Of a DNA stretch of 64,000 bases, positions 40,428 to 49,485 are shown one piece after another. The number at the start of each line of letters is the position of its first letter. Within the stretch, counting starts at the first letter, position 1. Made by a program: the position numbers and the translations under genes. Origin of the DNA: Pseudaeromonas sharmana (GTDB lineage Bacteria > Pseudomonadota > Gammaproteobacteria > Enterobacterales > Aeromonadaceae); the NCBI RefSeq assembly GCF_042649925.1, contig NZ_JBHSAF010000002.1:222539-286538 (forward strand), written 5' to 3'. The notes beneath the pieces were generated by a model. The model saw nothing but the letters and a program-made list of their open reading frames with translations, was not told the origin of the DNA and searched no databases.

Positions 40428-41807
40428 ATGAGCGCACTGACGTCTCGTGAGTGCCAATCTATTGCCGGTATTGGATTACTGTTTGCACTCAGAATGCTTG
40501 GTATGTTCATGGTGGTACCGGTGCTGGCTATTTATGGTGCCCGATTGCAGGGGGCTACGCCGTTGTTGATCGGAATGGCAATCGGTATCTATGGATTGGC
40601 GCAGGCATTATTCCAGATACCGTTTGGTTTATGGTCTGACAGAGTGGGGCGCCGGCCTTTAATCCTGTTAGGCCTATTTCTGATGCTGATTGGCAGTCTG
40701 CTTCCAGCATGCAGTGACCACATTGCCTGGCTGATCTTGGGGCGTTTTTTACAGGGAGCGGGAGCCATTTCTGCTGTGCTAATGGCTCTGCTATCCGACC
40801 TGACCAGCGAGCGTTATCGTAGTCTTGGTATGGCCGTGATTGGCATGAGTTTTGGGGGCACCTTTGCGTTGGCTACCTGCATTGGCCCCTGGCTTGCCAG
40901 CCATGCTGGAATCTCTGCTGTATTCTGGTTAGTGGCGGGATTGGCTGCAACAGCGATTGCCTGTCTGCTATGGTTCATCCCTAAGGAGTCCGCTACGCTG
41001 CGCAATCGTGAGGCTGAGCTGATTCCAGCGGCGCTAGGCTCGATCTGGCAGGACAAACGCCTGATGCAGCTGAACCTGGGTATCTTCATGCTGCATTTAT
41101 TGTTGATGCTGTCATTTCAGGCCTTACCTTCGGTGCTATCCGCAGTAGGGTATTTGGCGGACCAGCAGTGGTCGCCGATGCTGGGAGCCATGGTCATTGC
41201 TATGGTGCTGGTGATTCCGTGTGTGGTAGTCGCTGAGCGTTACCAACGAGTGCGATATCTTTATCTTGTGGCCATAGGTCTGTTGCTGTTCGCCGAAGGG
41301 CTGTGGTGGCGAGGCTATGGTGATAACCAAGGACAGATAACCGTGCTTTTGGCCCTGGGGTTGTTTTTCCTTGGCTTTAACCTGTTAGAGGCATTGTTGC
41401 CGACGTTGGTGAGTAAACTGGCGCCGGCAGGGCTCAAAGGAACGGCGATGGGGGTATATTCAACAGCGCAATTTTTCGGCATTGCCTGTGGCGGTGGGCT
41501 GGGTGGCTTGCTGGCACAGCAGTATGGCGCATCCGGATTACTTACCGCGGCCACTGTGATTGCACTGCTCTGGTGGGGGCTTAGCTGGCAAATTCAGGAG
41601 CCAGGCAACGTCCGGGGGGTACGCCTGGAACTCGAAGCCGACGATTTGTTAAATGTGGCACAACTCCAAAGCGGATTGCAGGCTCTACCAGGCGTCCTTG
41701 AGGTGATGGTTGTGCCGGAAGAGGCCAGTGCCTATCTAAAAATTGATAAGCAACTGACCGCGCGCGAACCATTGATGAGATGGATCTCATCCCAACGCGG
41801 TATCTAG
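40428..41807 (+). CDS. yajR: YajR-type MFS transporter
   Basis: A 459 aa major-facilitator protein with twelve helices and an additional C-terminal cytoplasmic domain. The motif A loop reads GLWSDRVGRRPLILLG. The last 65 residues (RLELEADDLLNVAQLQSGLQ ... VLEVMVVPEEASAYLKID) form the ferredoxin-like YAM domain of E. coli YajR. In E. coli yajR also follows cyoE, so position supports the call. Transported substrate is unknown. Its 3' end overlaps the convergent ZIP gene by 21 bp. Confidence 0.9.
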   Translation: MSALTSRECQSIAGIGLLFALRMLGMFMVVPVLAIYGARLQGATPLLIGMAIGIYGLAQALFQIPFGLWSDRVGRRPLILLGLFLMLIGSLLPACSDHIAWLILGRFLQGAGAISAVLMALLSDLTSERYRSLGMAVIGMSFGGTFALATCIGPWLASHAGISAVFWLVAGLAATAIACLLWFIPKESATLRNREAELIPAALGSIWQDKRLMQLNLGIFMLHLLLMLSFQALPSVLSAVGYLADQQWSPMLGAMVIAMVLVIPCVVVAERYQRVRYLYLVAIGLLLFAEGLWWRGYGDNQGQITVLLALGLFFLGFNLLEALLPTLVSKLAPAGLKGTAMGVYSTAQFFGIACGGGLGGLLAQQYGASGLLTAATVIALLWWGLSWQIQEPGNVRGVRLELEADDLLNVAQLQSGLQALPGVLEVMVVPEEASAYLKIDKQLTAREPLMRWISSQRGI

Positions 41808-42731
41808 GGTCATCATCAGCGCGAAACCCAGCATCAAACCTAGTGTGGCAAAGGTCTGATGGCCGTTGCGGTGTGTTTCCGGAATCACTTCATGGGAAAC
41901 AACGAACAACATGGCTCCTGCGGCTAAGCCTAGCCCAATCGGATAGGCCATCGCCAAGCCACTGGCCAGCCCGATGCCGATCAGGGCCCCAATGGGCTCA
42001 AGCAGGCCAGTAAGGATGGCCACACCAACGGCAACCAGGCTGCGGAAACCTGCCGCATACAGGGTCAAGGCGACGGCGAGCCCTTCAGGAATATCTTGTA
42101 GTGCTATGGCCGTGGTGAGTGGTAATCCAACGCTCATGTCGCCGCGAGCAAAACTCACGCCGATGGCCATGCCTTCGGGAAGATTATGCAATGCGATAGC
42201 GAACACAAAGAGCCAGACGCGAGGGCAGGCCTGATAGCCAGGACCACAAGGACCCGTCTTGTCGTGCTCGTGAGGCGTGAACTGATCCAGTCCCAGCATT
42301 AACAGCACGCCAAGCGCCATGCCGAAGACGACGATCACCGCTGCAAGGCCGCCACTCTGGGTCAGATCGCGGGCAGCGGCTAATCCGGGCAACAACAACG
42401 AAAAGGCACTCGCAGCCAGCATCATGCCGGCTGCGAACCCCAGCATGGCGTCCTCAAATTTTTGTGGTACGCGCCGTAAGACAAGTGCGGGCAGAGCTCC
42501 CAGCGCTGTCGCTGCAAATCCGGCCAGTCCACCGTAGGCGCCATAGCGCGTAGCCAACGTCGCATCTCCCATCATCAGGCTGACCAGACTCTGCGCGAGT
42601 AATAGAAGCACGGCCAACAGGGCCAGCAATAGGCTGATTGCCGTAATAGGGTGAGCGCGCACGTCACGCTGTAATTGATGTCGCCAAGAAGCTGTCGGTG
42701 AAGAAAGCGGGATTTGCGATTCGGCATCCAT
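41787..42731 (-). CDS. ZIP-family metal transporter
   Basis: A 314 aa inner-membrane importer of divalent metals (zinc, iron or manganese) of the ZIP/GufA type, with about eight helices. Key motifs are HNLPEGMAIGVSFA in helix IV and QDIPEGLAVALTL in helix V, which form the binuclear metal site, plus SHEVIPETHRNGH near the end. A cytoplasmic loop between helices III and IV carries DQFTPHEHDK, a metal-binding segment. A Fur-like box lies just upstream (42748-42764). Confidence 0.88.
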   Translation of the reverse strand: MDAESQIPLSSPTASWRHQLQRDVRAHPITAISLLLALLAVLLLLAQSLVSLMMGDATLATRYGAYGGLAGFAATALGALPALVLRRVPQKFEDAMLGFAAGMMLAASAFSLLLPGLAAARDLTQSGGLAAVIVVFGMALGVLLMLGLDQFTPHEHDKTGPCGPGYQACPRVWLFVFAIALHNLPEGMAIGVSFARGDMSVGLPLTTAIALQDIPEGLAVALTLYAAGFRSLVAVGVAILTGLLEPIGALIGIGLASGLAMAYPIGLGLAAGAMLFVVSHEVIPETHRNGHQTFATLGLMLGFALMMTLDTALG

Positions 42732-42747
42732 GGTTACGACCTAGAAC

Positions 42748-42764
42748 TTGATAATTGTTCTCAA
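42748..42764 (-). promoter_or_regulatory. Fur-like box upstream of the ZIP gene
   Basis: TTGATAATTGTTCTCAA matches the 7-1-7 Fur pattern TGATAAT-n-ATTATCA at 12 of 14 fixed positions. It is within 35 bp of the start codon. Confidence 0.45.
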
Positions 42765-42811
42765 AATTAAACCCTGTTATTGCAGTCTTGTCACCCCGTT
42801 CCTATGGCAAC

Positions 42812-44386
42812 TTAACTCTGTCGAGCTCGCTCGGGCAGCAGAGGTGTCTGTGCTGGCCTGGTTCCTGGTTGGGAGAGTAACTGTTTATTAAGCATCTGAT
42901 CATACACCACATAATATTTTAGAATGTTGCGCAGATAGCGAACAGTTTCGTTGCCTAGTTCACGCGCAACAACCAGCTCTACCTCTCCGAACCAGCGATC
43001 CGGATCCTTACCCTGAGCCGCAGCTAAGTCACGCATTCTGGCTATGGTAACCGGGCCGGCTTGGTAAGCGGCAATCGCGAACAGCATCTTGTCTTGCGCT
43101 GGAATTTCCGGCGCACTGAAGTGTTTTTCCCTTATCTCGGCCAGATATTTGATGGCGGCATGCAGATTGGGTTCTAATTGATGAATGTCACCAACTTGCA
43201 TCGCTTGTCCTGTGGTTGGCATCACCTGCATGATGCCAACTGGTCCATCAGGGGAGATAACCGACTGATCTAAACAAGATAGTTGGTAGCCTTGAGCGAG
43301 CAGCAACAGGGGGTCAAAGTGGTAGTCACTGCCGAGTTGCTGAATCAGGTCATCGATAGCTTGCACCTTTGCCAGCTCAGACTTGGCTCTAGCTGCCGCA
43401 AGAGGTGGAACCTTGCTTTGATATTTGGCAAAACGAATGGCCGCTTGCTGTTCCTTGCCAGCCAGATCACCAAATCCCATCAGAACCTTGGCTAACAGTG
43501 GCGAATGTTTGCGTATTGCCCAGCCAACCCGTTTGCCGCTGCTTAGACGAATCGCTTGGTAGGGTCGTATATCCGGATAAACCGGACGCCAGAGCCTTGC
43601 CTTGCGATCATCAATCACGGCAAAGTCCAGCAGTCCTGCATTCAGCATTTCCAGTAAATCTTCATCTTCCAGCTCATCCGGCACGCTTCTATTGTCTGTC
43701 GGGGCTTTACCTGCAGATTTTAATCGCTGATTGAGACGATCCAGGCTCTTCTGGTAACGACTGTCACGTCGGATGGCCAGCGGTTTGCCACTGAGATCGC
43801 TCTCTTCGCGGATCACCGGACTGTAGGGGCCGGCAACTAGAATGTCGAACTGTTCTAACCCTTTAAAACCGATAAAGTCTACAAGTCGCAAGCTCTCAGC
43901 GCTGATGGTGATGTCGCCGATGGCTACGTCGGCAATCCCATCCGTCACCGCGCTTAATAATTGCGTCTGATCGACTGGTACAGCAAGAATGGCGATGGGG
44001 TCGTTACCGGTTTTCAGTGTGACGTTCAGGTAATGTTCCAGTTCAGCGAGGATTTCGGTGCTTATTCCACGCGTAAGCGAGTTGTCATTGTAGAAATAAG
44101 TGCGGGTATACGGGACGGCAACACGCAACACCCGACGTTTGCGGATGGCTTGCCAGTCACCGCCTTCTGGCATGATCTGCTGAGGTAGCAACGATGGAAG
44201 GTGAGCTGCGCGCTCCACAATCTGTTCTGGCTTACTTAATGCGCTCAATGCCTGCTCACGGCTTTGCTCCAGTTGTTGCAGGTAAAGCTGGCGGTGCTGC
44301 TCTGCTTGGTCAGGCTCAGGCCAGAATAGCAGTGTTAACGTGATCAGGCTGGCAGCAGAGAGTAAAGTCCAGAATTTCCAGCCCAT
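42812..44386 (-). CDS. MltF-like protein lacking the catalytic glutamate
   Basis: A 524 aa paralogue of the protein at 3633-5171, with the same two modules and alignable throughout. A solute-binding-like domain (FYNDNSLTRGISTEILAELE) is followed by an SLT-type domain. Where the active copy has QGYQESRLNQ, this one has QGYQLSCLDQ, so the catalytic Glu is Leu369 (CTA at 43280-43282). The rest of the fold is kept: GPVGIMQVMPTTGQAMQVGD, IAAYQAGPVTIARM. No stop or frameshift disturbs the gene, so a non-enzymatic role such as peptidoglycan sensing or partner binding is plausible. The N-terminus has one membrane helix (FWTLLSAASLITLTLLFW). The start at 44386 follows GGAGACA. Confidence 0.82.
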   Translation of the reverse strand: MGWKFWTLLSAASLITLTLLFWPEPDQAEQHRQLYLQQLEQSREQALSALSKPEQIVERAAHLPSLLPQQIMPEGGDWQAIRKRRVLRVAVPYTRTYFYNDNSLTRGISTEILAELEHYLNVTLKTGNDPIAILAVPVDQTQLLSAVTDGIADVAIGDITISAESLRLVDFIGFKGLEQFDILVAGPYSPVIREESDLSGKPLAIRRDSRYQKSLDRLNQRLKSAGKAPTDNRSVPDELEDEDLLEMLNAGLLDFAVIDDRKARLWRPVYPDIRPYQAIRLSSGKRVGWAIRKHSPLLAKVLMGFGDLAGKEQQAAIRFAKYQSKVPPLAAARAKSELAKVQAIDDLIQQLGSDYHFDPLLLLAQGYQLSCLDQSVISPDGPVGIMQVMPTTGQAMQVGDIHQLEPNLHAAIKYLAEIREKHFSAPEIPAQDKMLFAIAAYQAGPVTIARMRDLAAAQGKDPDRWFGEVELVVARELGNETVRYLRNILKYYVVYDQMLNKQLLSQPGTRPAQTPLLPERARQS

Positions 44387-44566
44387 GATCGATCTGTCTC
44401 CATCAGAAGGGGCAAGCAAAAGGTGCCAATAGCGGCTCATCGAGAAAGAGTACGAATTTAAGGGGGACAGGAACTAATAGCTAGTGTTGGGGTGCAGGGC
44501 TGTGGTGTAGCGCAATGTTTGTTTGCAGTAAGGGGGGATGATGAAACTGAATGTCTCAATAAACGA
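44387..44566. other. intergenic region between the transglycosylase paralogue and cspA-like gene
   Basis: 180 bp without a gene; it holds the promoter region of the MltF-like gene. Confidence 0.3.
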
Positions 44567-44586
44567 AGGGAGGCGGCTGCCTCCCT
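44567..44586 (-). terminator. terminator of the cold-shock gene
   Basis: On the minus strand the stem GGGAGGCAG / CTGCCTCCC-type pairing is followed by TTCGTTT. Confidence 0.65.
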
Positions 44587-44595
44587 TGCAAAACA

Positions 44596-44805
44596 TTAGC
44601 CAGCTACTACGTTAGCAGCTTGCGGGCCCTTTTGGCCTTGTTCAATGGTGAAGCTCACAGCTTGGCCTTCACGCAGGGTCTTGAAACCATCACCCTGGAT
44701 AGCACGGAAGTGAACGAATACGTCCGGACCGCCATTGCTCTGGGTGATAAAACCATAACCTTTCTCTTCATTGAACCACTTTACGGTACCAGTCACGCTA
44801 GACAT
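44596..44805 (-). CDS. CspA-family cold-shock protein
   Basis: A 69 aa single cold-shock domain that binds single-stranded RNA and DNA as a chaperone. RNP1 is KGYGFITQ and RNP2 is VFVHFRAI. The sequence GTVKWFNEEKGYGFI is typical. The start at 44805 follows AAAAGGAAACATC; the 21-codon extension upstream is untranslated leader. cspA-type genes usually have long leaders that control translation with temperature, and the 250 bp upstream of this start are free of other genes. The exact paralogue (CspA, CspC, CspD and so on) cannot be decided. Confidence 0.93.
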   Translation of the reverse strand: MSSVTGTVKWFNEEKGYGFITQSNGGPDVFVHFRAIQGDGFKTLREGQAVSFTIEQGQKGPQAANVVAG

Positions 44806-45299
44806 GATGTTTCCTTTTGAATCTGAAATGACGATAGTTGCCGAGCTACGGACCGACGATAAAAACATAACAAGACAGGTCTACTCGTGAATGACGGCAA
44901 CTAGCCGTAAAGCGAGAAAGGACAACTTTGTTACTTTTTATGCCACGTTGACGGCATCTAAGCACTCTACGTGCTCACACCTCGAATTGCAAACGGTTTG
45001 TTATCGCGTCGTCGTCCCTCGGCACACTTTGGTGGTTCCAACAGAAATTCAAGCACTTGGTTATGTTTGTGACTCCGCAGACCATAGCCTTAGCTTCCTT
45101 GGGGTAGTTGGCTAGAATGCAGAGGCCCCATTTGCACGCAACTGCTTTTCAGCTCACGTTCTTCTCTTGCTACAGAGTGTTTTTGACGGCGGTGTATATC
45201 AGTAGGCGTCTAGCTACCTGGGGCTTATCTGGTGGATGCAGCTTTGTCGCAAAGGTGCAAAGCTGCACCTGGCTGAAGGCGGTGCAACATCCTTATTAC
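44806..45299. other. gene-free region upstream of the cold-shock gene
   Basis: No ORF with family features. It contains the cold-shock promoter and leader on the minus strand. Confidence 0.35.
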
Positions 45300-45322
45300 T
45301 GCCGCTCTGTTTGAGCGGTGGC
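45300..45322 (-). terminator. hairpin after exbD
   Basis: Stem CCGCTC / GAGCGG with a 5-6 nt loop directly downstream of the exbD stop. The T run is poor, so termination is uncertain. Confidence 0.35.
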
Positions 45323-45323
45323 G

Positions 45324-45740
45324 TTACTGCGCGGGATCGCTGACAAAAGCCAGCTTGTGAACTCCAAGACGTGAAGCTTCGGAAATAATCTCGACTAAAC
45401 GTCCGTAATTCAGATGTTTATCCGCCTGAATCTGCAGTTGGGGCTGGTTGGCTATCTGGGCGGTCTGCTGCAATTTTTCAGACAGTTGCGCATTGGATAT
45501 TTTTTGCCCGTTCCAGTAGACATGACCCTCGGCATCGATAGCCAAACTGATGTCTTTTTCGTCCGTTTTATTGATCGTGCTACTGGCTTGCGGCAATTCC
45601 AGCTGAACAGAATGGGTCATCAGTGGTGCAGTGATCATGAAGACAATCAATAACACCAACATCACATCGATCATCGGGATCATGTTGATTTCTGCGCTGG
45701 GTTGAAAATTGTCTTCTGCAGAAAACTTGCCGAATGCCAT
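45324..45740 (-). CDS. exbD: ExbD-type TonB-system subunit
   Basis: A 138 aa inner-membrane protein with one N-terminal helix (MIDVMLVLLIVFMITAPLMT) that carries the essential proton-path aspartate (MIPMIDVML), and a periplasmic domain ending in a MotB/TolR-like segment (ADKHLNYGRLVEIISEASRL). It energises TonB together with ExbB. Its start overlaps the exbB stop (TAATG). No tonB gene follows in the window. Confidence 0.9.
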   Translation of the reverse strand: MAFGKFSAEDNFQPSAEINMIPMIDVMLVLLIVFMITAPLMTHSVQLELPQASSTINKTDEKDISLAIDAEGHVYWNGQKISNAQLSEKLQQTAQIANQPQLQIQADKHLNYGRLVEIISEASRLGVHKLAFVSDPAQ

Positions 45741-46468
45741 TATGCCACCCCTCTTGTGGCACTGTTGGTCATTGCGTTGGCGTAGCCGGTAGTCAACAGA
45801 GCATGAATGTCATGAGCAAAACCATCCAGGTCGGCGATGCGTACGCGGTTGGCTCGTGCAAAGACGTTATAAGCAATGACGGCCGGTAGGGCGACCCCCA
45901 AGCCAAACGCCGTCATGATCAACGCTTCGCCGACCGGGCCTGCTACTTTGTCGAGTGTGGCCTGACCGGTTTGGCCTATGGCCAGCAACGCGTGATAGAT
46001 ACCGAGCACGGTTCCCAGCAGGCCGACGAATGGCGCCGCTGTACTTATTGTCGCCAAAATGGTCAATCCTGCTTCCAGCCGCAGCGTTTCATGAGTGATG
46101 GCTCGACGCAACGAGCGCGTGAGAAACTCGTCGCTTGATGATGAATCAAGGGAGGCTTGAGTCGGCCCATGCTGCAACTGCTCCGATGCCTTGAGTCCGG
46201 CTCGTGTTATACGACTGAACGGATCATTACACTCCTGGCTGGATACGTGCTCTGCGACTTGATGGAGATTGCGGCTAGACCAAAATTGGGCCAGAAAACG
46301 GCGTGCTTGGCGTTTTTCACTGACCATGGCCAGCCCTTTTATGACCATTACGGCCCATGAGCCAACAGACATCAGCAGCATCAGGATGGCGATTACTCGA
46401 CCAGCGGTGTTGTCATGATGCATCAGGTGGGCTAACCAACTGCTGTCTGTGCCGAAAAACTCTGTCAT
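45740..46468 (-). CDS. exbB: ExbB-type TonB-system subunit
   Basis: A 242 aa MotA/TolQ/ExbB-family channel protein with three helices. The first is near 20-45 (RVIAILMLLMSVGSWAVMVI); the others are LEAGLTILATISTAAPFVGL and LIMTAFGLGVALPAVIAYNV. GLLGTVLGIYHALLAIG is the conserved family block. The start at 46468 is supported by AAAGGATCC and by the sense of the sequence; the longer frame would begin in the promoter region. A Fur-like box lies upstream, so iron control is likely. Confidence 0.9.
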   Translation of the reverse strand: MTEFFGTDSSWLAHLMHHDNTAGRVIAILMLLMSVGSWAVMVIKGLAMVSEKRQARRFLAQFWSSRNLHQVAEHVSSQECNDPFSRITRAGLKASEQLQHGPTQASLDSSSSDEFLTRSLRRAITHETLRLEAGLTILATISTAAPFVGLLGTVLGIYHALLAIGQTGQATLDKVAGPVGEALIMTAFGLGVALPAVIAYNVFARANRVRIADLDGFAHDIHALLTTGYANAMTNSATRGVA

Positions 46469-46508
46469 GGATCCTTTACCTGTCTCTACGATGTGGGTCA
46501 CAAATATA

Positions 46509-46527
46509 CAAATGATATTTGTTATCA
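46509..46527 (-). promoter_or_regulatory. Fur-like box upstream of exbBD
   Basis: On the minus strand GATAACAAATATCATTTGT agrees with the 19-bp Fur consensus at about 12 positions. It stands 40-60 bp before the exbB start. Confidence 0.55.
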
Positions 46528-46624
46528 TCAACGTTTCTTGTCACTGCGCCACGTTTTTCTTTTTTGGCCAGTGTGGCGAGCTTCGTTGTAAAGACGGGTT
46601 TTGAGACTCTTCTGCTGGCGTGCT

Positions 46625-46933
46625 TTAGACGTCGAGCTGCAGCACTGTCTGTGCCCGGAGCAGAGCGATCATGGCGGCTCGAAGTGGGTTGGACTCTATG
46701 ACCTGGCTGCCAGCCAATTCAATCGTTTGTTTGGTTTTGCTGAGAATGCCGGGAAAGGCGATCGCTATCCAGCCTTGATTTTCATGTCCGGGGATCAACG
46801 CCAGATTGTACTTTTCAATAATGGGCCACGCATCGTTGATGTTGTTGCAGGGGGAAAAATGAGGGTGGGTGATCCCCAGGGCATCGGCAATCAGGGAATC
46901 GATCTGTTGGTCGTTCAGAGCGTTGTGATTCAT
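46625..46933 (-). CDS. NinX-like (DUF2591) protein
   Basis: A 102 aa protein resembling the phage NinX family: LNDQQIDSLIADALG at the start, CNNINDAWPIIEKYNLALIP in the middle and ESNPLRAAMIALL at the end, which are the three conserved NinX blocks. NinX was named from lambdoid phages, has unknown function and also occurs as isolated chromosomal genes. No other phage gene is near. The start at 46933 is chosen because the family begins close to this point; an upstream ATG at 46990 would add 19 residues. Confidence 0.65.
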   Translation of the reverse strand: MNHNALNDQQIDSLIADALGITHPHFSPCNNINDAWPIIEKYNLALIPGHENQGWIAIAFPGILSKTKQTIELAGSQVIESNPLRAAMIALLRAQTVLQLDV

Positions 46934-47164
46934 ATGATGTCTTTGGCTGCGTAGTGAAGAGGCGGTTAAAAATTCGCCGTCATTATCCATGAAACGTGAT
47001 GCCTGTCACGTTAAACATGTTCGAGAGGCCATTTTTTTGTTCTTTATGAATCCCTGGCAGAATAAGTGCAGGCATGCCGTCGTTGCAGGCTGACGTGAGG
47101 TTGACGCCATAATTGGCCGTTGCGTCTGGCTAGGCCAGAGATAACGACAGTGCAGAGGAAAACA

Positions 47165-47189
47165 AAAAGCCCTGCATTGCTGCAGGGCC
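47165..47189 (-). terminator. terminator of the tRNA-Phe/Thr cluster
   Basis: On the minus strand the stem CCCTGCA / TGCAGGG is followed by CTTTTTGTTTT. Confidence 0.8.
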
Positions 47190-47199
47190 TTGTGCTATA

Positions 47200-47275
47200 T
47201 GGTGCCCAGACGCGGAATCGAACCACGGACACGCGGATTTTCAATCCGCTGCTCTACCGACTGAGCTATCTGGGC
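47200..47275 (-). tRNA. tRNA-Phe (anticodon GAA), copy 1
   Basis: 76 nt with encoded CCA. It begins GCCCAGATAGCTCAGTCGG, has anticodon GAA in ATTGAAAATCC, T loop GGTTCGATTCC and ends TGGGCACCA. Confidence 0.96.
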
Positions 47276-47281
47276 GAAGAG

Positions 47282-47357
<76 letters not shown>

Positions 47358-47427
47358 ACACTTTATCTTGTTGTACTCTCGTACCTTAAACCTGTTGCTA
47401 ATTCGCTACTGCGAACTTGCCTGATAA

Positions 47428-47503
47428 TGGTGCCCAGACGCGGAATCGAACCACGGACACGCGGATTTTCAATCCGCTGCTCTACCGACTGAGCTATCTG
47501 GGC
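47428..47503 (-). tRNA. tRNA-Phe (anticodon GAA), copy 2
   Basis: Identical in sequence to copy 1. First gene of the three-tRNA unit, directly behind the promoter at 47515-47543. Confidence 0.96.
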
Positions 47504-47514
47504 GACGGGGCGCT

Positions 47515-47543
47515 ATTAAACCGATTCGCCCAGGGCAAGTCAA
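47515..47543 (-). promoter_or_regulatory. promoter of the tRNA-Phe/Thr/Phe unit
   Basis: On the minus strand TTGACT, 17 bp spacer, TTTAAT, then GC-rich AGCGCCCC. Confidence 0.7.
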
Positions 47544-47726
47544 CTCTCTTTTCTGCCTGTTTCGGGGAACAGATGACTGTTTGCCGAATAGTTGAGCAAA
47601 AATCGCGAATTAGCTCACGCCTGTGATTATTTCGTCAGCAGGGATAGTGCATGGCAAGGTCCGGGATTCCCTAGATAGTTTCATATGTTATTATTCCACC
47701 CGTTATTGATGGCAGAGGAATCCAGC

Positions 47727-48227
47727 ATGAACCCCTGTAAGTTGCCGATCGAAAAAATGATTGCCCGCTGCGAAGAGCTCAGACCCGGAACGCCGGTCGA
47801 GGAGTTGTTGATGGGCCGTCTGTTATCGGCCGCCCAGCACCGCTTGGCTGAAGCAAAGGCGCGCTTACTGGCTGAAGAGGGGCTGACCGAGCCGCTCTTT
47901 CTAGCGCTGGTGATTCTGCTGACGGCGGATGATGGTATTCAACCTTCTGAACTAAGCCTGATGCTCGGTGCTTCGCGTACAAGCGGTACTCGCATCTCTG
48001 ACGAGCTTGTGGCTCGCGGTTGGGTCGATCGCCATGAAGTGGCAGGAGATAGACGTTGCCAGTTGCTGCGACTGACGCCGGCCGGTGAACAGTTTTTGGC
48101 TGACATGCTGCCACGCCAGCGCGCGCGCCTGCGCGCCATGTGGGCACCGTTTGCGCCAGAAGAGCGCGCCGAGTTTACTCGTCTGATGCGGCGCGTGCTG
48201 GAAGTGATCCCCGAATCGTCAGAGTAA
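47727..48227 (+). CDS. emrR: MarR-family regulator, EmrR-like
   Basis: A 166 aa winged-helix repressor. The DNA-recognition region is PSELSLMLGASRTSGTRISD and the wing is HEVAGDRRCQLLRLTPAGEQ. It resembles EmrR (MprA), which represses emrAB and is released by uncouplers and hydrophobic drugs. AGAGGAATCCAGC before 47727 decides the start. The pump genes follow about 110 bp downstream on the same strand. Confidence 0.88.
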   Translation: MNPCKLPIEKMIARCEELRPGTPVEELLMGRLLSAAQHRLAEAKARLLAEEGLTEPLFLALVILLTADDGIQPSELSLMLGASRTSGTRISDELVARGWVDRHEVAGDRRCQLLRLTPAGEQFLADMLPRQRARLRAMWAPFAPEERAEFTRLMRRVLEVIPESSE

Positions 48228-48335
48228 TCGTGGCTGTGGTAACAGCCGCTGTTTTTTCGTCTTAATAATAACATCTGTGATTATCACAATTGAAATTGCT
48301 GGTCGGCGAGCACTGACCAGGCTGTGGAGAGAATA

Positions 48336-49475
48336 ATGAGTGCCCAATCTGCAACGCGTAAAAAGGCCCTGTTGGGGTTATTGGTAACTGGCTTACTGGT
48401 CGGCGGTGCCGCCGCGGGTTGGTGTTATCTGGCTCGCAATAGTGAAACGACTGATGATGCCTATGTGGCCGGTAATGTGGTGCCGGTCAGTGCGCGGATT
48501 GCTGGCAATGTTGTTAGTATCCATGCCGATGACACCCAACTGGTCGCCGCCGGCAGCCCTCTGCTGGAGCTGGATCAAACGGATGCCAATCTGGCTTTGC
48601 TGCAGGCTGAAACCCAACTGGCTCAGGCGGTGCGGGCCATTGCTCAGCAACAGGCGCAACTGCAACAGTACGACGCCATGATTGCCTTGCGCCGTGCCGA
48701 GCTGGCCCGCTTGCAGGGGGACCAGTCGCGGCGTGAAGTGCTGGGCTTGAGCAATGCGGTTGGTCGAGAAGAGGTGCTGCATGCCCGCAACAGCGTCGAA
48801 GAGGGCAAGGCCGCGCTGGATGTGGCCATCGCCGAGCGCAATGCGTTGCAGGCCAAGTTGCAGGGAACCCGCCTGCAGGCACAACCGGAAGTTCTGCATG
48901 CAGCCGAGCAGGTGCGCGAAGCCTGGTTGGCATTACAACGCACCCGGATTGTCAGTCCGGTGACCGGTGTTGTCGCCAAACGTTCAGTGCAGGTCGGTGC
49001 GCATGTCACACAAGGCGCACCGCTGCTGGCGGTGGTGCCGCTGGATCAACTGTGGGTGGATGCCAACTTCAAGGAGATCCAGCTCGAGCACATCCGCATT
49101 GGTCAAGCGGTCGAGTTGACGGCAGATGTCTATGGTGACAAGCAGGTTTACCACGGCAAGGTTCTGGGATTGGCGGCCGGTACCGGCTCTGTGTTCTCGT
49201 TGCTGCCGGCACAAAATGCCACCGGAAACTGGCTGAAGGTGGTACAGCGTTTGCCGGTGCGCATTAGCCTGGATCCGGCCGAGCTCAGTCAGCATCCATT
49301 GCGTTTGGGTCTGTCGATGCTGGCGAAAGTCGATATCAGCGATCGTCATGGTGACAGCGTCCTGGCAGCCAAGGCGGACCAGCCTGTGGCCACCACATCG
49401 GTACTGGATGTCGACATGCAGGAGATTGATGGCCGCATTGCCCGCATCATCGCCGACAACAGCCACGCCGGTTGA
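48336..49475 (+). CDS. emrA: EmrA-type membrane-fusion protein
   Basis: A 379 aa periplasmic adaptor of a tripartite drug-efflux pump. It has one N-terminal anchor helix (ALLGLLVTGLLVGGAAAGWC), a barrel-sandwich hybrid domain (YVAGNVVPVSARIAGNVVSI), a long alpha-hairpin coiled coil (residues 90-200) and beta-barrel parts (LWVDANFKEIQLEHIRIGQA). GGAGAGAATA decides the start at 48336. It forms an operon with emrB, 10 bp downstream. Confidence 0.92.
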   Translation: MSAQSATRKKALLGLLVTGLLVGGAAAGWCYLARNSETTDDAYVAGNVVPVSARIAGNVVSIHADDTQLVAAGSPLLELDQTDANLALLQAETQLAQAVRAIAQQQAQLQQYDAMIALRRAELARLQGDQSRREVLGLSNAVGREEVLHARNSVEEGKAALDVAIAERNALQAKLQGTRLQAQPEVLHAAEQVREAWLALQRTRIVSPVTGVVAKRSVQVGAHVTQGAPLLAVVPLDQLWVDANFKEIQLEHIRIGQAVELTADVYGDKQVYHGKVLGLAAGTGSVFSLLPAQNATGNWLKVVQRLPVRISLDPAELSQHPLRLGLSMLAKVDISDRHGDSVLAAKADQPVATTSVLDVDMQEIDGRIARIIADNSHAG

Positions 49476-49485
49476 GGAGCGCGCC

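Noticed and set aside
44870..45323. Small ORFs of 74 and 68 codons between cspA-like gene and exbD
   Set aside because: No homology-like pattern, no ribosome site, and cysteine/serine-rich random composition.
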